A stretch of DNA of 64,000 nt from Knoellia sinensis KCTC 19936 (GCF_000768705.1 NZ_AVPJ01000001.1:496001-560000), one strand, 5' to 3'; positions 29,197 through 39,196 are shown, counted from the stretch's first letter. Program-made: numbers and translations. The notes: a model not told the origin generated them from the letters alone.

Positions 29197-29993
29197 TGGG
29201 CTCCGCCATCAAGTCCGAGTTCCGCAAGTTCTTCACCACCCGCCTCTGGTGGGGCATGGCCATCGGCATCTTCGTCGCGGGCGCGGTCTTCGCCGGATTC
29301 TTCGGCTGGGCGCTCACGTCCGAGAACGGCAACACAGGCGGTGGACCCCAGCTGGAGGGGACTGCCACCCAGGTCGTCAACTCGGTCTACACGGCCGGAC
29401 TTGGGGTCGGCTACCTACTCCTGCTCACCGTGGGCATCATGCAGATCGGTTCCGAATACCGCCACAAGACGATCACTGCGACCTTGCTCTCGACGCCCAA
29501 ACGGGTTCAGGCGATGTTGGCCAAGATCATCGCGCTCCTGGGGATCGGTGGTGTCTACGGACTCATCAGCTTGCTCGGATCGGTCTCGGTCGGCGCTATC
29601 GTCCTGACGCTCCGGGACATCGACCCGTTCCCTTCGACCGAGGTCCTGCGGACTCTGGCACTGAGCCTGCTAGCCCTCGGCCTGTGGGCCCTCATCGGTC
29701 TCGGAGTCGGGATTCTCATTCCGAACCAGGTTGCAGCCATCCTCGTCGGGGTCGGGGTGGCGTGGATCATCGAACCGCTCTTGTCCTTCGGGCTCGCTTT
29801 CGTCGAGTGGGCGGCGAAGATCGTTCCCTATTTCCCGAGCAACGCGACCAACTCGATGGTCAGTGGCGTGACCGCGCAAGGTCAGGACGTGGACTTCCTC
29901 CCCTGGTGGGGTGGCGCACTGGTGCTCGGTGCCTATGCCGTCGCCCTCAGTGTCTTCGGGACGTGGCGCACCTCCCGACAGGACATCTCCTAG
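29193..29993 (+). CDS. ABC transporter permease (ABC-2 type)
   Basis: A 266-residue membrane protein with six segments, the first at GMAIGIFVAGAVFAGFFGWA and the last at WGGALVLGAYAVALSVFGTW. IGSEYRHKTITATLLSTPKR after the second helix is the conserved cytoplasmic coupling element of the ABC-2 family. It works with the ATPase encoded directly upstream; the pair forms a complete exporter of two polypeptides. Confidence 0.88.
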
Positions 29994-30008
29994 AGCGTCC
30001 TCGAAAGC

Positions 30009-30051
30009 CGAGCCGGTATGCCGGGTGCGAGCCACCCGGCATACCGGCTCG
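30009..30051 (+). terminator. Perfect 19-bp hairpin after the ABC exporter
   Basis: CGAGCCGGTATGCCGGGTG and its exact inverse complement are separated by five bases. Each arm contains the GTATGCCG/CGGCATAC octamer. It lies 16 bases after the permease stop codon. Confidence 0.85.
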
Positions 30052-30173
30052 TTCTCGTCCGGGGACACACCCGTCCAGCCTGCTGGACCGACGCTCGCCC
30101 ACGGCGATCGGAGGGTTAGGCTGACCGCACACGTGAACGTCGAGATCGACACGCAGAAAGAGGCGTATGCGCC

Positions 30174-33100
30174 GTGCCTGACCAGTCCGCATCCAGCGAC
30201 CCCCTGACCGCATTCGGACCCAACGAGTGGCTGGTGGACGAGCTCTACGAGCAGTACAAGCAGGACAAGAACTCGGTCGACAAGGCGTGGTGGGACTTCT
30301 TCGCCGACTACGACCCCAACGCGGCGCACCCCGGCGGTGGCAACGGTTCGAGCACGTCGGCTCCCGCGGCGACGCCCACCCCGGCTGCCGCCGCTCCCTC
30401 CGCGCCAGCGGCTCCGGCGCCTGCCCCCGCAGCCACGCCCGCTCCGGCTCCTGTCACGAAGGAAGCCCCAGCACCCAAGGCTGCAGCACCCAAGGCTGCG
30501 GCACCTGCGGCTGCAGCACCCAAGGCTGCGGCACCTGCTGCTGCAGAACCCAAGGCCCCGGCACCTGCTGCTGCGGCGCCCCAGGCCGAGGCCCCCAAGC
30601 CCCGTGAGTCTGCCCCTGCGAAGTCGGAGGGCGCCGTGAACGCTCCGGAGACGTCCCCGATCCGCGGTGCCAGCGCCCGCGTCGTCACCAACATGGAGAC
30701 CTCCCTCACCGTGCCGACGGCGACGAGTGTTCGCGCCGTCCCGGCCAAGCTCCTCGTCGACAACCGCATCGTCATCAACAACCACCTCGCCCGCTCCCGC
30801 GGCGGCAAGGTGAGCTTCACGCACCTCATCGGCTTCGCCATCGTCAAGGCCCTGGGTGTCATGCCCGCCATGAACACCGGCTTCGGCACCGACGAGAAGG
30901 GCAAGCCGGTCCTCATCACGCCGGCCCACGTCAACTTCGGTCTCGCCATCGACCTCGAGAAGCCGGACGGCACCCGTCAGCTCCTCGTCCCCTCGATCAA
31001 GGCCGCGGAGACGATGGACTTCGCACACTTCTGGACCGCCTACGAGGAGATGGTCAAGAAGGCCCGCGGCGGCAAGCTCACCGTCGAGGACTTCCAGGGG
31101 ACGTCGATCTCCCTGACCAACCCCGGTGGCATCGGCACCGTCCACTCCGTGCCGCGCCTCATGGCCGGTCAGGGCGCCATCATCGGCGTCGGGGCGATGG
31201 ACTACCCGGCCGAGTGGCAGGGCGCGAGCGACGAGACGCTCAATCGCAACGCCGTCTCCAAGATCCTCACCCTCACGAGCACCTACGACCACCGCATCAT
31301 CCAGGGCGCACAGTCCGGTGAGTTCCTGGGCGTCGTCCACAAGCTGCTCCTCGGTGACAGCGGCTTCTACGACGAGATCTTCGAGAGCCTGCGCATCCCC
31401 TACGAGCCGGTGCGCTGGGTCCAGGACATCTCCGCCTCCCACGACGACGACATCAACAAGGTGGCGCGCGTCCAGGAGCTCATCCACGCCTACCGGGTCC
31501 GCGGCCACCTCATGGCCGACACCGACCCGCTCGAATACAAGCAGCGCAGCCACAAGGACCTCGATGTCACGAGCCACGGGTTGACGCTGTGGGACCTCGA
31601 CCGCTTCTTCGCGACCGGCGGCTTCGGCGGCGAGCCCTTCCTCAAGCTCCGCAAGATCCTCGGCATCCTGCGCGACAGCTACTGCCGCACCATCGGTGTC
31701 GAGTACATGCACATCCAGGACCCCGAGCAGCGCGAGTGGATCCAGAACAAGATCGAGGTCGGCTACGCCAAGACGACCCGTGAGGAGCAGCTGCGGATCC
31801 TGCGCCGCCTCAACGCCGCGGAGGCCTTCGAGACGTTCCTCCAGACGAAGTTCGTCGGACAGAAGCGCTTCTCGCTCGAGGGTGGCGAGTCGGTCATCGC
31901 GCTCCTCGACCGTGTCCTGTCCCGTGCCGCCGAGGACGACCTCGACGAGGTCTGCATCGGTATGCCGCACCGCGGTCGCCTCAACGTCCTCGCCAACATC
32001 GCGGGCAAGTCCTACGGCCAGATCTTCCGCGAGTTCGAGGGCAAGCAGGACCCGCGCTCGGTCCAGGGGTCCGGCGACGTCAAGTACCACCTCGGCACGG
32101 AGGGAGAGTTCACCGCCGAGTCCGGTGCGACGACCAAGGTCTACCTCGCGGCCAACCCGTCCCACCTCGAAGCCGTCAACCCGGTCCTCGAGGGCATCGT
32201 CCGTGCCAAGCAGGACCGGCTCAACCTCGCCGGCGAGGACTTCACCGTCCTCCCCGTCCTGCTCCACGGTGACGCCGCGTTCGCGGGTCAGGGTGTCGTC
32301 GCCGAGACGCTCAACCTGTCGCAGCTGCGCGGCTACCGCACTGGTGGCACGGTCCACGTCGTCATCAACAACCAGGTCGGCTTCACCACCTCGCCGAGTT
32401 CGTCGCGCTCGTCGACGTACTCGACCGATGTCGCCCGGATGATCCAGGCGCCGATCTTCCACGTCAACGGCGACGACCCCGAGGCCTGCGTCCGTGTTGC
32501 CGAGCTCGCCTACGAGTTCCGCAAGGAGTTCGCCAAGGACGTCGTGATCGACATGGTCTGCTACCGCCGCCGCGGTCACAACGAGGGCGACGACCCGTCG
32601 ATGACGCAGCCGCTCATGTACAACCTCATCGAGGCCAAGCGCAGCGTCCGCAAGCTCTACACGGAGTCGCTCATCGGTCGCGGCGACATCACGGTCGAGG
32701 ATGCCGAAGCCGCCCTGCGCGACTACCAGCAGCAGCTCGAGCGCGTTTTCGTCGAGACCAAGGAAGCCCTCAAGCAGACCGACGCCGAGGCGGCCAAGGC
32801 GGCCGACGACAACTACACGGGCACCGACGTCGAGGGCCACACCGGCCTCGAGCCGCCGACCGCCCAGACCGCGGATGCGACGACCAAGTCCGCGACCGAG
32901 ACGGCCATCTCGCCCGAGGAGCTCAAGGCCATCGGCGAGGTTTTCGCCAACCCGCCGCAGGGCTTCACCGTGCACCCGAAGCTGCAGCAGATGCTCGAGA
33001 AGCGGGTCGCGAGCATCAGCCAGGGCGGCATCGACTGGGCCACCGGTGAGCTCCTCGCGTTCGGCTCGCTCCTCAAGGACGGCACCCCCGTCCGCCTCGC

Positions 33101-34064
33101 GGGTCAGGACAGCCGCCGTGGCACCTTCGTGCAGCGGCACGCCGTCCTCATCGACAAGGAGACGGCGCTGGAGTGGACCCCGCTGCTCTACCTCGGCGAG
33201 GGTCAGGGCCGGTTCTGGGTCTACGACTCGCTGCTCTCCGAGTTCGCGGCGATGGGCTTCGAGTACGGCTACTCCGTCGAACGTCCCGACGCACTCGTGC
33301 TGTGGGAGGCCCAGTTCGGCGACTTCTTCAACGGCGCGCAGACGATCATCGACGAGTTCATCAGCTCGTCCGAGCAGAAGTGGGGGCAGCGCTCGTCGGT
33401 CGTGCTCCTCCTCCCCCACGGCTACGAGGGCCAGGGTCCGGACCACTCGTCCTCGCGGATCGAGCGGTTCCTGCAGATGTGCGCCGAGGACAACATGACG
33501 GTGGCCTACCCGTCGACCCCGGCGTCGTACTTCCACCTGCTGCGTCGTCAGGCCTATGCGCGGCCGCGTCGCCCGCTGATCGTCTTCACGCCGAAGTCGA
33601 TGTTGCGTCTCAAGGCTGCGTCGAGCATGCCGGAGGACTTCACCACGGGCACGTTCCGGCCGATCCTCCCGGACCGCGAGGGTGCGACGAGCGGCACGGT
33701 CGACCGCGTCCTGCTCGCGGCCGGCAAGGCCGTGCACGAGCTCGAGGCGGAGCGCGCGAAGCGTGGCGACACGAGCACGGCGATCCTGCGGATGGAGCAG
33801 TACTACCCGCTGCCCGCCCAGGAGCTGGCCGCCGAGCTTGCGAAGTACCCGGGCGCAGAGCTCGTCGTCGTCCAGGACGAGCCGCAGAACCAGGGTGCGT
33901 GGCCCTTCCTCGCGCTCAACCTGCCGGGCGAGCTCGCCGAGCACGGCCAGCAGCGTCCTCTGCGGGTCATCTCGCGCAAGCCGTCCGCATCGCCGGCGAC
34001 CGGATCGACGAAGAAGCACCAGGCCGAGCAGGCCGAGCTCATGGCGGCGGCGTTCGCCCGCTGA
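30174..34064 (+). CDS. kgd: Multifunctional 2-oxoglutarate dehydrogenase/decarboxylase (E2-E1 fusion)
   Basis: TCA-cycle enzyme of 1,296 residues, the actinobacterial one-chain form. Residues 1-45 ([20 protein letters not shown]) are the E1o N-terminal helix; then an Ala/Pro/Lys linker to about residue 155; then an acyltransferase core with the catalytic [17 protein letters not shown] near residue 372; then a thiamine-diphosphate E1o core with [23 protein letters not shown] and NNQVGFTT. There is no lipoyl domain, as in other members, so a separate lipoylated E2 must work with it. It starts with GTG behind AGAAAGAGG. In corynebacteria and mycobacteria the activity is controlled by an FHA protein (OdhI/GarA); none is in this window. 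Confidence 0.96.
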   Translation: MPDQSASSDPLTAFGPNEWLVDELYEQYKQDKNSVDKAWWDFFADYDPNAAHPGGGNGSSTSAPAATPTPAAAAPSAPAAPAPAPAATPAPAPVTKEAPAPKAAAPKAAAPAAAAPKAAAPAAAEPKAPAPAAAAPQAEAPKPRESAPAKSEGAVNAPETSPIRGASARVVTNMETSLTVPTATSVRAVPAKLLVDNRIVINNHLARSRGGKVSFTHLIGFAIVKALGVMPAMNTGFGTDEKGKPVLITPAHVNFGLAIDLEKPDGTRQLLVPSIKAAETMDFAHFWTAYEEMVKKARGGKLTVEDFQGTSISLTNPGGIGTVHSVPRLMAGQGAIIGVGAMDYPAEWQGASDETLNRNAVSKILTLTSTYDHRIIQGAQSGEFLGVVHKLLLGDSGFYDEIFESLRIPYEPVRWVQDISASHDDDINKVARVQELIHAYRVRGHLMADTDPLEYKQRSHKDLDVTSHGLTLWDLDRFFATGGFGGEPFLKLRKILGILRDSYCRTIGVEYMHIQDPEQREWIQNKIEVGYAKTTREEQLRILRRLNAAEAFETFLQTKFVGQKRFSLEGGESVIALLDRVLSRAAEDDLDEVCIGMPHRGRLNVLANIAGKSYGQIFREFEGKQDPRSVQGSGDVKYHLGTEGEFTAESGATTKVYLAANPSHLEAVNPVLEGIVRAKQDRLNLAGEDFTVLPVLLHGDAAFAGQGVVAETLNLSQLRGYRTGGTVHVVINNQVGFTTSPSSSRSSTYSTDVARMIQAPIFHVNGDDPEACVRVAELAYEFRKEFAKDVVIDMVCYRRRGHNEGDDPSMTQPLMYNLIEAKRSVRKLYTESLIGRGDITVEDAEAALRDYQQQLERVFVETKEALKQTDAEAAKAADDNYTGTDVEGHTGLEPPTAQTADATTKSATETAISPEELKAIGEVFANPPQGFTVHPKLQQMLEKRVASISQGGIDWATGELLAFGSLLKDGTPVRLAGQDSRRGTFVQRHAVLIDKETALEWTPLLYLGEGQGRFWVYDSLLSEFAAMGFEYGYSVERPDALVLWEAQFGDFFNGAQTIIDEFISSSEQKWGQRSSVVLLLPHGYEGQGPDHSSSRIERFLQMCAEDNMTVAYPSTPASYFHLLRRQAYARPRRPLIVFTPKSMLRLKAASSMPEDFTTGTFRPILPDREGATSGTVDRVLLAAGKAVHELEAERAKRGDTSTAILRMEQYYPLPAQELAAELAKYPGAELVVVQDEPQNQGAWPFLALNLPGELAEHGQQRPLRVISRKPSASPATGSTKKHQAEQAELMAAAFAR

Positions 34065-34071
34065 CCCCGCA

Positions 34072-34130
34072 GCGGGCAGCATGAGCTGCCCCGCGCGACG
34101 CGGCCCTGTCCTCACGGATGGGGCCGCGTC
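34072..34130 (+). terminator. Double hairpin after kgd
   Basis: A first hairpin pairs GCGGGCAGC (34072-34080) with GCTGCCCCGC (34085-34094) with one bulge; a second pairs GACGCGGCCC (34097-34106) with GGGCCGCGTC (34121-34130). It lies between kgd and the small gene downstream and probably ends or weakens kgd transcription. Confidence 0.7.
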
Positions 34131-34149
34131 CGCGCGTTAGGGTTCCCAC

Positions 34150-34326
34150 GTGTACTTCACCGATCGAGGCATCGAAGAACTCGAGGCGCGTCGGGGCGAC
34201 GAAGAGGTCACGTTCGCCTGGCTCGCCGAGCAGTTGCGCACCTTCGTGGACCTCAACCCCGATTTCGAGACCCCCGTCGAGCGGCTGGCCACCTGGCTGG
34301 CCCGGCTCGACGACGAGGACGACTGA
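34150..34326 (+). CDS. Small DUF6104-like protein
   Basis: A 58-residue acidic protein from a GTG start: MYFTDRGIEELEARRGDEEV at the N-terminus, LAEQLRTFVDLNPDF in the middle and a C-terminal ARLDDEDD. From memory this matches the actinobacterial DUF6104 family, which is typically found beside kgd. It is predicted soluble and mostly helical, with no known function. The stop codon lies three bases before the ATG of the SGNH hydrolase gene, so they share a message. The close tie to kgd makes a link with that enzyme worth testing. Confidence 0.8.
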   Translation: MYFTDRGIEELEARRGDEEVTFAWLAEQLRTFVDLNPDFETPVERLATWLARLDDEDD

Positions 34327-34329
34327 GCC

Positions 34330-35016
34330 ATGAGCAACGACCACACCGTGACCGGCTCGGCCGAGGGTGACGACAGCGCCGACCTCGAGTTCCGCCCGAG
34401 CGCGGAATTCTCCGTTCCCACCGACGGCCCGCGCGACGTGGCCCTGGTCTTCATGGGAGCCTCCATGGTTGCGGGTGTCGGAGACCCCAAGGGCCAGGGG
34501 TGGGTGACCCGCGTCGTCGGCCGCACGCAGCACCCGGATCTGGAGCTCACGGCATACAACCTCGGTGTCCGCGGCCAGACGAGCGGAGACATCCTCGGGC
34601 GCTGGCAGACGGAGTGCCCGCCGCGCTGGAAGGACCGCGGCGAGAAGCGGCTCGTGATCTCGGTGGGCGCCAACGACATCGCGGCGGGCGTCACGCTCGC
34701 GCGGCACCGGCTCAACCTCGCCAACATCCTCGACGAGGCCGCGAGCAGCGGTGTCTCGACGTTCGTCGTCAGCCCGCCGCCGAGCAGCGACGCCGCCTTC
34801 AACGAGAAGCTCGCCGTCCTCGTCGAAGCCCAGGCCGACGTGTGCTCGCGTCGATCCGTGCCGTTCGTCGACTGCTACCGGCCGCTGCTCGGCCACGACC
34901 AGTGGCGTTCCGAGCTCGCCGCGAGTCGCGACGGCCACCACCCCGGTCAGGCGGGCTACGGCCTCATCGCCTGGCTCGTGCTCCACAACGGCTGGAACGA
35001 GTGGCTCCAGATCTGA
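34330..35016 (+). CDS. SGNH/GDSL-type hydrolase
   Basis: A 228-residue esterase/lipase-like protein without signal peptide, so cytoplasmic. The four SGNH blocks are visible: Ser in VFMGASMVAGVGD (GAS instead of GDS), Gly in NLGVRGQTSGDIL, Asn in VISVGANDIAAG, and the Asp-x-x-His element in SRDGHHPGQAGYG. About 30 acidic, low-complexity residues precede the domain. Substrate unknown. Its stop is eight bases from that of the convergent MDR gene, with no clear hairpin between them. Confidence 0.88.
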   Translation: MSNDHTVTGSAEGDDSADLEFRPSAEFSVPTDGPRDVALVFMGASMVAGVGDPKGQGWVTRVVGRTQHPDLELTAYNLGVRGQTSGDILGRWQTECPPRWKDRGEKRLVISVGANDIAAGVTLARHRLNLANILDEAASSGVSTFVVSPPPSSDAAFNEKLAVLVEAQADVCSRRSVPFVDCYRPLLGHDQWRSELAASRDGHHPGQAGYGLIAWLVLHNGWNEWLQI

Positions 35017-35024
35017 CCCGGACC

Positions 35025-35993
35025 TCAGGTCGTGAAGACGACCTTGCCCGTCACCTGACCGTCGACCATGCGGGCGAATCCCTCGCGCGCATTCGCGAGC
35101 GGGTGCACCGAATCGATCACCGGGTCGATGCCCTGCGCGACAACGAAATTCGCGAGCCGCTCAAGCTCAGCTCGTGACCCCATCGTCGACCCGATGACGC
35201 GGAGCTGCTTGAAGAAGATCTTGGTGAGCTCGGCCTTCGCGGGAGCATCGCCCGAGGTCGCTCCGGAGATGACGATGGTCCCGCCCGGATTCAGGGAGTT
35301 GACCGAGTGGCTCCACGTCGCGGCGCCCACGGTCTCCATGATCGCATCCACCCGCGCGGGCAGACGCTCACCTGCGGCGAAGACGCGGTCGGCGCCGAGC
35401 GAGAGTGCCGCCGCACCCTTCGCCTCATCGCGGCTCGTCACCCACATGCGATAGCCGGCAGCGGAACCCAGCTGGATCAAGGCTGTGGCCACCCCGCCGG
35501 CCGCTCCCTGGACGAGGACCGTGCCTCCGGGCTGCACTCCGGCGTTCGTGAAAAGCATCCGGTATGCCGTGAGCCACGCCGTCGGTAGGCACACCGCCTG
35601 CTCCCAGCTGAGTTCAGCGGGCTTGGGCACGAGGTTGCCGCGGGGAACTGCCACCTTGGTCGCCAGGGTGCCGTCGTGCAGCTCGGACAGCAGCGTGCGG
35701 CGCGGGTCCAGCGTCTCGTCACCCTGCCACCCGTCCGAGGGGATGACGGCGTGGACAAGAACCTCGTTGCCCTCGGGATCGATCCCGGCGCCGTCGCACC
35801 CGAGCACCATCGGCAGCCGGTCGGCGGGCAGCCCGACCCCTCGAAGCGACCACACATCGTGGTGGTTGAGGGCGCACGCCTTGAGGTCCACGACGACCCA
35901 GCCGTCGCGGGGCTCCGGGTCGGGCCGCTCCCCCACCTCGAGGCCGGACAGGGGGTCGGTCTGGGACTGTGAGACGGCGTAGGCGGCAAGCAT
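35025..35993 (-). CDS. Medium-chain dehydrogenase/reductase, quinone-reductase-like
   Basis: A 322-residue NAD(P)H-dependent oxidoreductase. The N-terminal GroES-like domain (ACALNHHDVWSLRGVG, LPMVLGCDGAGIDPEG) is followed by a Rossmann domain with VLVQGAAGGVATALIQLG near residue 165. The cysteines of the structural zinc lobe are not visible, and the catalytic zinc site is incomplete, so it is probably a zinc-free reductase of quinones or enals. I chose MLAAYAVSQSQTD; the open frame continues upstream over the opposite gene. Exact substrate unknown. Confidence 0.85.
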   Translation of the reverse strand: MLAAYAVSQSQTDPLSGLEVGERPDPEPRDGWVVVDLKACALNHHDVWSLRGVGLPADRLPMVLGCDGAGIDPEGNEVLVHAVIPSDGWQGDETLDPRRTLLSELHDGTLATKVAVPRGNLVPKPAELSWEQAVCLPTAWLTAYRMLFTNAGVQPGGTVLVQGAAGGVATALIQLGSAAGYRMWVTSRDEAKGAAALSLGADRVFAAGERLPARVDAIMETVGAATWSHSVNSLNPGGTIVISGATSGDAPAKAELTKIFFKQLRVIGSTMGSRAELERLANFVVAQGIDPVIDSVHPLANAREGFARMVDGQVTGKVVFTT

Positions 35994-36041
35994 GATCAGG
36001 ACCCTACCCAGATGCTCAGGCCTCGATGCGACGATGTGGCG

Positions 36042-36926
36042 ATGACCATTGCCACTCTGATCGCCAGTGGCCCGGTGGTCCTCGACGGAGGTTTCGCCAC
36101 GGCTCTGGAGACACGCGGACACGACCTTTCTGGCTCTCTCTGGTCGGCACGCCTGATCCACGACGCGCCGAGCGAGATCGTGGCTGCTCACCGCGGCTTC
36201 GTCGATGCCGGTGCCGCGATCGTCATCACTGCGTCGTATCAGGCGAGCTACGCCGGGTACCTCTCCGCCGGTCTGACCGAAGAACAGTGCGACCACGATC
36301 TCGACGCCTCGGTGAGGCTCGCCCGCGATGGCGCTGACGGGCGAGCCGTCGTGGCGGCGTCCGTGGGCCCCTTCGGCGCGCACCTCGCCGATGGGTCCGA
36401 GTACACGGGATATCCCGATGTCGGACGGGCGCGGCTGCGCGACTTCCACGCCCGTCGCCTCGAGCGTCTCATCGCCGCTGAACCCGATCTTGTCGCCGTG
36501 GAGACGCTCCCGGAAGTCCTCGAGGCCGACGTCGTCGTTCAACTTCTCGACGAACTCGCACCGGACCTGCCCTATTGGGTGACCTTCTCCGCGACGGCAG
36601 GTGCACGGCTCACCGGTGGGGCGCCCTTTGCCGAGGCTGTCGATGTCGTGCACGGCGCGGCGGTCGCCGTGGGAGTCAACTGCACCGCACCCCGACACGT
36701 CGCCGAGTTGCTCTCGTCGGCCGCTCCGCGGGTTCCCTACGTCGTCTACCCCAATGGTGGCGCGGTCTACGACGCGGTCACCAAGACCTGGACCAGCGAG
36801 GGGTCCTCAGGATTCGCGGCGAGCACGGTCCGTCAGTGGCGGGATCTCGGAGCCACCCTCATCGGGGGCTGCTGCGGTATCGATGCCCAGGGGGTCCGCG
36901 GGATTTCCGACGCTCTCTCGGCGTGA
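36042..36926 (+). CDS. mmuM: Homocysteine S-methyltransferase
   Basis: Zinc enzyme that methylates homocysteine to methionine with S-methylmethionine (or S-adenosylmethionine) as donor. The 294-residue protein has VVLDGGFATALETRG at the start, ITASYQASYAGY, and the zinc cysteines in VGVNCTAP (near residue 213) and IGGCCGID near the C-terminus. It starts at MTIATLIASG; an ATG ten codons upstream is less likely. Divergent from the MDR gene with a 48-base shared promoter space. Confidence 0.92.
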   Translation: MTIATLIASGPVVLDGGFATALETRGHDLSGSLWSARLIHDAPSEIVAAHRGFVDAGAAIVITASYQASYAGYLSAGLTEEQCDHDLDASVRLARDGADGRAVVAASVGPFGAHLADGSEYTGYPDVGRARLRDFHARRLERLIAAEPDLVAVETLPEVLEADVVVQLLDELAPDLPYWVTFSATAGARLTGGAPFAEAVDVVHGAAVAVGVNCTAPRHVAELLSSAAPRVPYVVYPNGGAVYDAVTKTWTSEGSSGFAASTVRQWRDLGATLIGGCCGIDAQGVRGISDALSA

Positions 36927-36968
36927 GTCAGCCCGCGCATCCCGGGTGAGGATGTCGCGGGCTGACTC
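36925..36968. terminator. Hairpin between mmuM and malic enzyme
   Basis: GAGTCAGCCCGCG and CGCGGGCTGACTC pair perfectly over 13 bases, extended by an inner CATCC/GGATG stem past a bulged T. The left arm starts inside the mmuM stop codon. The genes converge, so it may serve both. Confidence 0.8.
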
Positions 36969-36982
36969 GGCCGGTCAGGGCG

Positions 36983-38140
36983 TCAGGCGAGCTTCGCCAC
37001 GGCCGCGGCCACGGTGTCTGCCACGCCCGGTGCGAAGACGCTCGGCACGATTTCGTCCGCCGTCGGTTCAGGAACCATGGCCGCGATGGCCTCAGCTGCG
37101 GCGATCTTCATCGCCTCGGTGATCTGGCTGGCGCCGGAGTCGAGCGCCCCGCGGAAGATGCCGGGGAAGGCGAGCACGTTGTTGATCTGGTTCGGGAAGT
37201 CGGAACGACCCGTGGCCACGACCGCGGCGTGGCGGTGGGCCACGTCCGGGTGCACCTCGGGGTCGGGGTTTGCGAGGGCGAAGATGATGCAGTCCTTGGC
37301 CATGCGCGCGACCTCGGCCTCGGGAACCGTGCCACCGGAGACGCCGATGTAGACGTCTGCGTCGACCAGTGCCGTACCGATCTGTCCCGACAACCCCCGG
37401 GGGTTGGTCGAGGCGGCGATCCGGTGCTTGTGACCCGTGAGGTCCGTGCGGGACGGGGAGATGATCCCGCGGGAGTCGCAGACGATGACGTCGCGCACGC
37501 CGGCCCGCTGCAGCAGTCCGGTGACGGCCACTCCTGCGGCCCCCGCGCCTGCGACGACGACGCGGAGGTCGGCAAGGGAGCGCGACACCACCTTGGCGGC
37601 GTTGATGAGCCCGGCGAGCACGACGATGGCCGTGCCGTGCTGGTCGTCGTGGAAAACGGGGATGTCCAGGCGCTCCTTGAGCTGCGCTTCGATCTCGAAG
37701 CATCGCGGCGCGGAGATGTCCTCGAGGTTGATCCCGCCGTACGACGGCGCAAGGCGGGCAATCGCCTCGACCAACTCGTCCACGCTCCCGGTCTCCATGC
37801 ACACGGGCACCGCGTCGATGTCGCCGAAATGCTTGAAGAGGATCGCCTTGCCCTCCATGACGGGCATCGCCGCGAGCGGTCCGATGTCACCCAGTCCCAG
37901 AACGGCGGTGCCGTCCGAGATGACGGCCACCGTGTTGCGACGGGCGGTGTAGCGCGCCGCCAGGCTCGGGTCCTCGGCGATGGCCCGGCAGACATCAGCC
38001 ACGCCCGGCGTGTAGAGCAGGCTCAGGTCGTCCCTGTCCCTGAGCGGCTGCGTCGCGTGTACGCCGAGCTTGCCGCCCTCGTGGGCCCGAAACACGGGAC
38101 CCTCGAAGTCAAAGCTCGAGTACAGCGGGGACGCGGACAT
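36983..38140 (-). CDS. Malic enzyme (oxaloacetate-decarboxylating malate dehydrogenase)
   Basis: Converts malate to pyruvate and CO2 with NAD(P). The 385-residue protein is the short bacterial type. Tyr in LLYTPGVADVCRAIAE, GDIGPLAAMPVMEGKAILFKHFGDID (metal and substrate region, seen around residues 90-115), the acidic SYGGINLEDISAP, PVFHDDQHGTAIV, the dinucleotide fold VVVAGAGAAGVAV and ALANPDPEV are all present. I chose MSASPLYSSFDFEG, preceded by GGGAG. NAD or NADP preference cannot be judged. Confidence 0.94.
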   Translation of the reverse strand: MSASPLYSSFDFEGPVFRAHEGGKLGVHATQPLRDRDDLSLLYTPGVADVCRAIAEDPSLAARYTARRNTVAVISDGTAVLGLGDIGPLAAMPVMEGKAILFKHFGDIDAVPVCMETGSVDELVEAIARLAPSYGGINLEDISAPRCFEIEAQLKERLDIPVFHDDQHGTAIVVLAGLINAAKVVSRSLADLRVVVAGAGAAGVAVTGLLQRAGVRDVIVCDSRGIISPSRTDLTGHKHRIAASTNPRGLSGQIGTALVDADVYIGVSGGTVPEAEVARMAKDCIIFALANPDPEVHPDVAHRHAAVVATGRSDFPNQINNVLAFPGIFRGALDSGASQITEAMKIAAAEAIAAMVPEPTADEIVPSVFAPGVADTVAAAVAKLA

Positions 38141-38313
38141 GACAGGGGACTCCCAACGAGAAGAATGGTGGCGCGACCGACGACCGGTGCGACGTGCCGA
38201 GTCCTTGGTGCGGGACGGCGAGGGGCGGGAGGTGTGCCGCGCCCGGCCATCCTCGCACGTCACCGGCGTGCGCGTCTCTGGCTCGCCGCGTGCTCAATGC
38301 CACAATCGGGGCC

Positions 38314-38673
38314 GTGCCCCTGCCCTCGGTCCCCCGCCCTCGACTCGTTCGAGTGCGCGGGAGGTCCATGGAACCCACGCTGCGCGAAGGCGACCTCCTG
38401 CTCGCCCTGTGGGGCGCTCGTGTTCGTCCGGGCGTCGTGGCCGTCGTCCAGCTTCCGGCGGACGCGTCCGGAACGCCACGACCCGTCTCCGTCAAACGGA
38501 TCGTCGGCGTCGACCCGGAAGCTCGCGACCGGTGGTGGCTCGAGTCCGACAACGCGCGCGAGGGCGTGTCGTCCTTCGAGATCGGGTCGCTGGCCCCCTC
38601 GGACGTCGTGGCGGTGGTGACCACGCGCCTGTGGCCGAGTCCGGGAAAGGTGACTGTGCGGCATACGCCCTGA
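38314..38673 (+). CDS. sodX: Nickel superoxide dismutase maturation protease (S26 family)
   Basis: A 119-residue signal-peptidase-like protein. The catalytic Ser is in RGRSMEPTLREGD near residue 18 and the general-base Lys in RPVSVKRIVGVDPEAR. It has no clear membrane anchor, which fits the SodX type that removes the NiSOD propeptide in the cytosol. It lies 64 bases upstream of sodN, making the role firm by context. The GTG start is chosen because the conserved region begins soon after; weak evidence only for the exact start. Confidence 0.9.
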   Translation: MPLPSVPRPRLVRVRGRSMEPTLREGDLLLALWGARVRPGVVAVVQLPADASGTPRPVSVKRIVGVDPEARDRWWLESDNAREGVSSFEIGSLAPSDVVAVVTTRLWPSPGKVTVRHTP

Positions 38674-38737
38674 CGTGTGGGCCAACCGGCGTTGTAGGTT
38701 GGAACCGGCCCACAACCCACAAAGGAAAGGGATGTTC

Positions 38738-39139
38738 ATGCGCCTCCCCGCTCTCTTCAGCATCACGGACGTCAGTGCCCACTGCGACCTGCCCTGCGGT
38801 GTCTACGACCCCGCGCAGGCCCGCATCGAGGCCGAGTCGATCAAGGCGATCATCGCCAAGGTGGCCGACAACGACGACCCCGACTTCCGGACGCGCGCGA
38901 TCCTCATCAAGGAGCAGCGTTCCCAGCTCGTCAAGGAGCACCTCTGGGTGCTGTGGACCGACTACTTCAAGCCGCCGCACTTCGAGAAGTACCCGAACCT
39001 GCACACGCTGATCAACGAGGCCACCAAGCTGGCCGGCGCTTCGGGCACCAAGGGTGAGCTCGACGCCGCCAAGGCCGACGAGCTCCTCGCGAAGATCGAC
39101 GAGATCGACGCGATCTTCAAGGAGACCAAGAAGGCCTGA
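38738..39139 (+). CDS. sodN: Nickel superoxide dismutase
   Basis: Cytoplasmic enzyme removing superoxide with a nickel centre. The mature protein begins HCDLPCGVYDP, the nickel hook with His1, Cys2 and Cys6, and the rest is a four-helix bundle ending FKETKKA. Starting at MRLPALFSITDVSA gives a 14-residue propeptide, the length in Streptomyces, and puts AGGAAAGG at good spacing; an ATG two codons upstream is the alternative. Cleavage before His is needed for activity and is done by the protease encoded just upstream. I see no Nur or nickel-transport gene nearby. Confidence 0.97.
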   Translation: MRLPALFSITDVSAHCDLPCGVYDPAQARIEAESIKAIIAKVADNDDPDFRTRAILIKEQRSQLVKEHLWVLWTDYFKPPHFEKYPNLHTLINEATKLAGASGTKGELDAAKADELLAKIDEIDAIFKETKKA

Positions 39140-39151
39140 TCACCCTCCGGT

Positions 39152-39196
39152 CATGACGAGGGCCCCGACACTCGCGGTGTCGGGGCCCTCGTCATG
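39152..39196. terminator. Perfect 20-bp hairpin after sodN
   Basis: CATGACGAGGGCCCCGACAC and its exact inverse complement flank a 5-base loop (TCGCG). It lies between sodN and the convergent HD-domain gene and can terminate both. Confidence 0.9.

Noticed and set aside
30366-30610. Tandem DNA repeats in the kgd linker
   Set aside because: They encode the Ala/Pro/Lys linker expected between E1o N-terminus and acyltransferase core; ordinary low-complexity coding sequence.
29670-34115. A 1,481-codon open frame on the minus strand opposite kgd
   Set aside because: It is Arg, Glu, Leu and Val rich with no recognisable domain and mirrors the codon structure of kgd; high-GC antisense frames are often open by chance.
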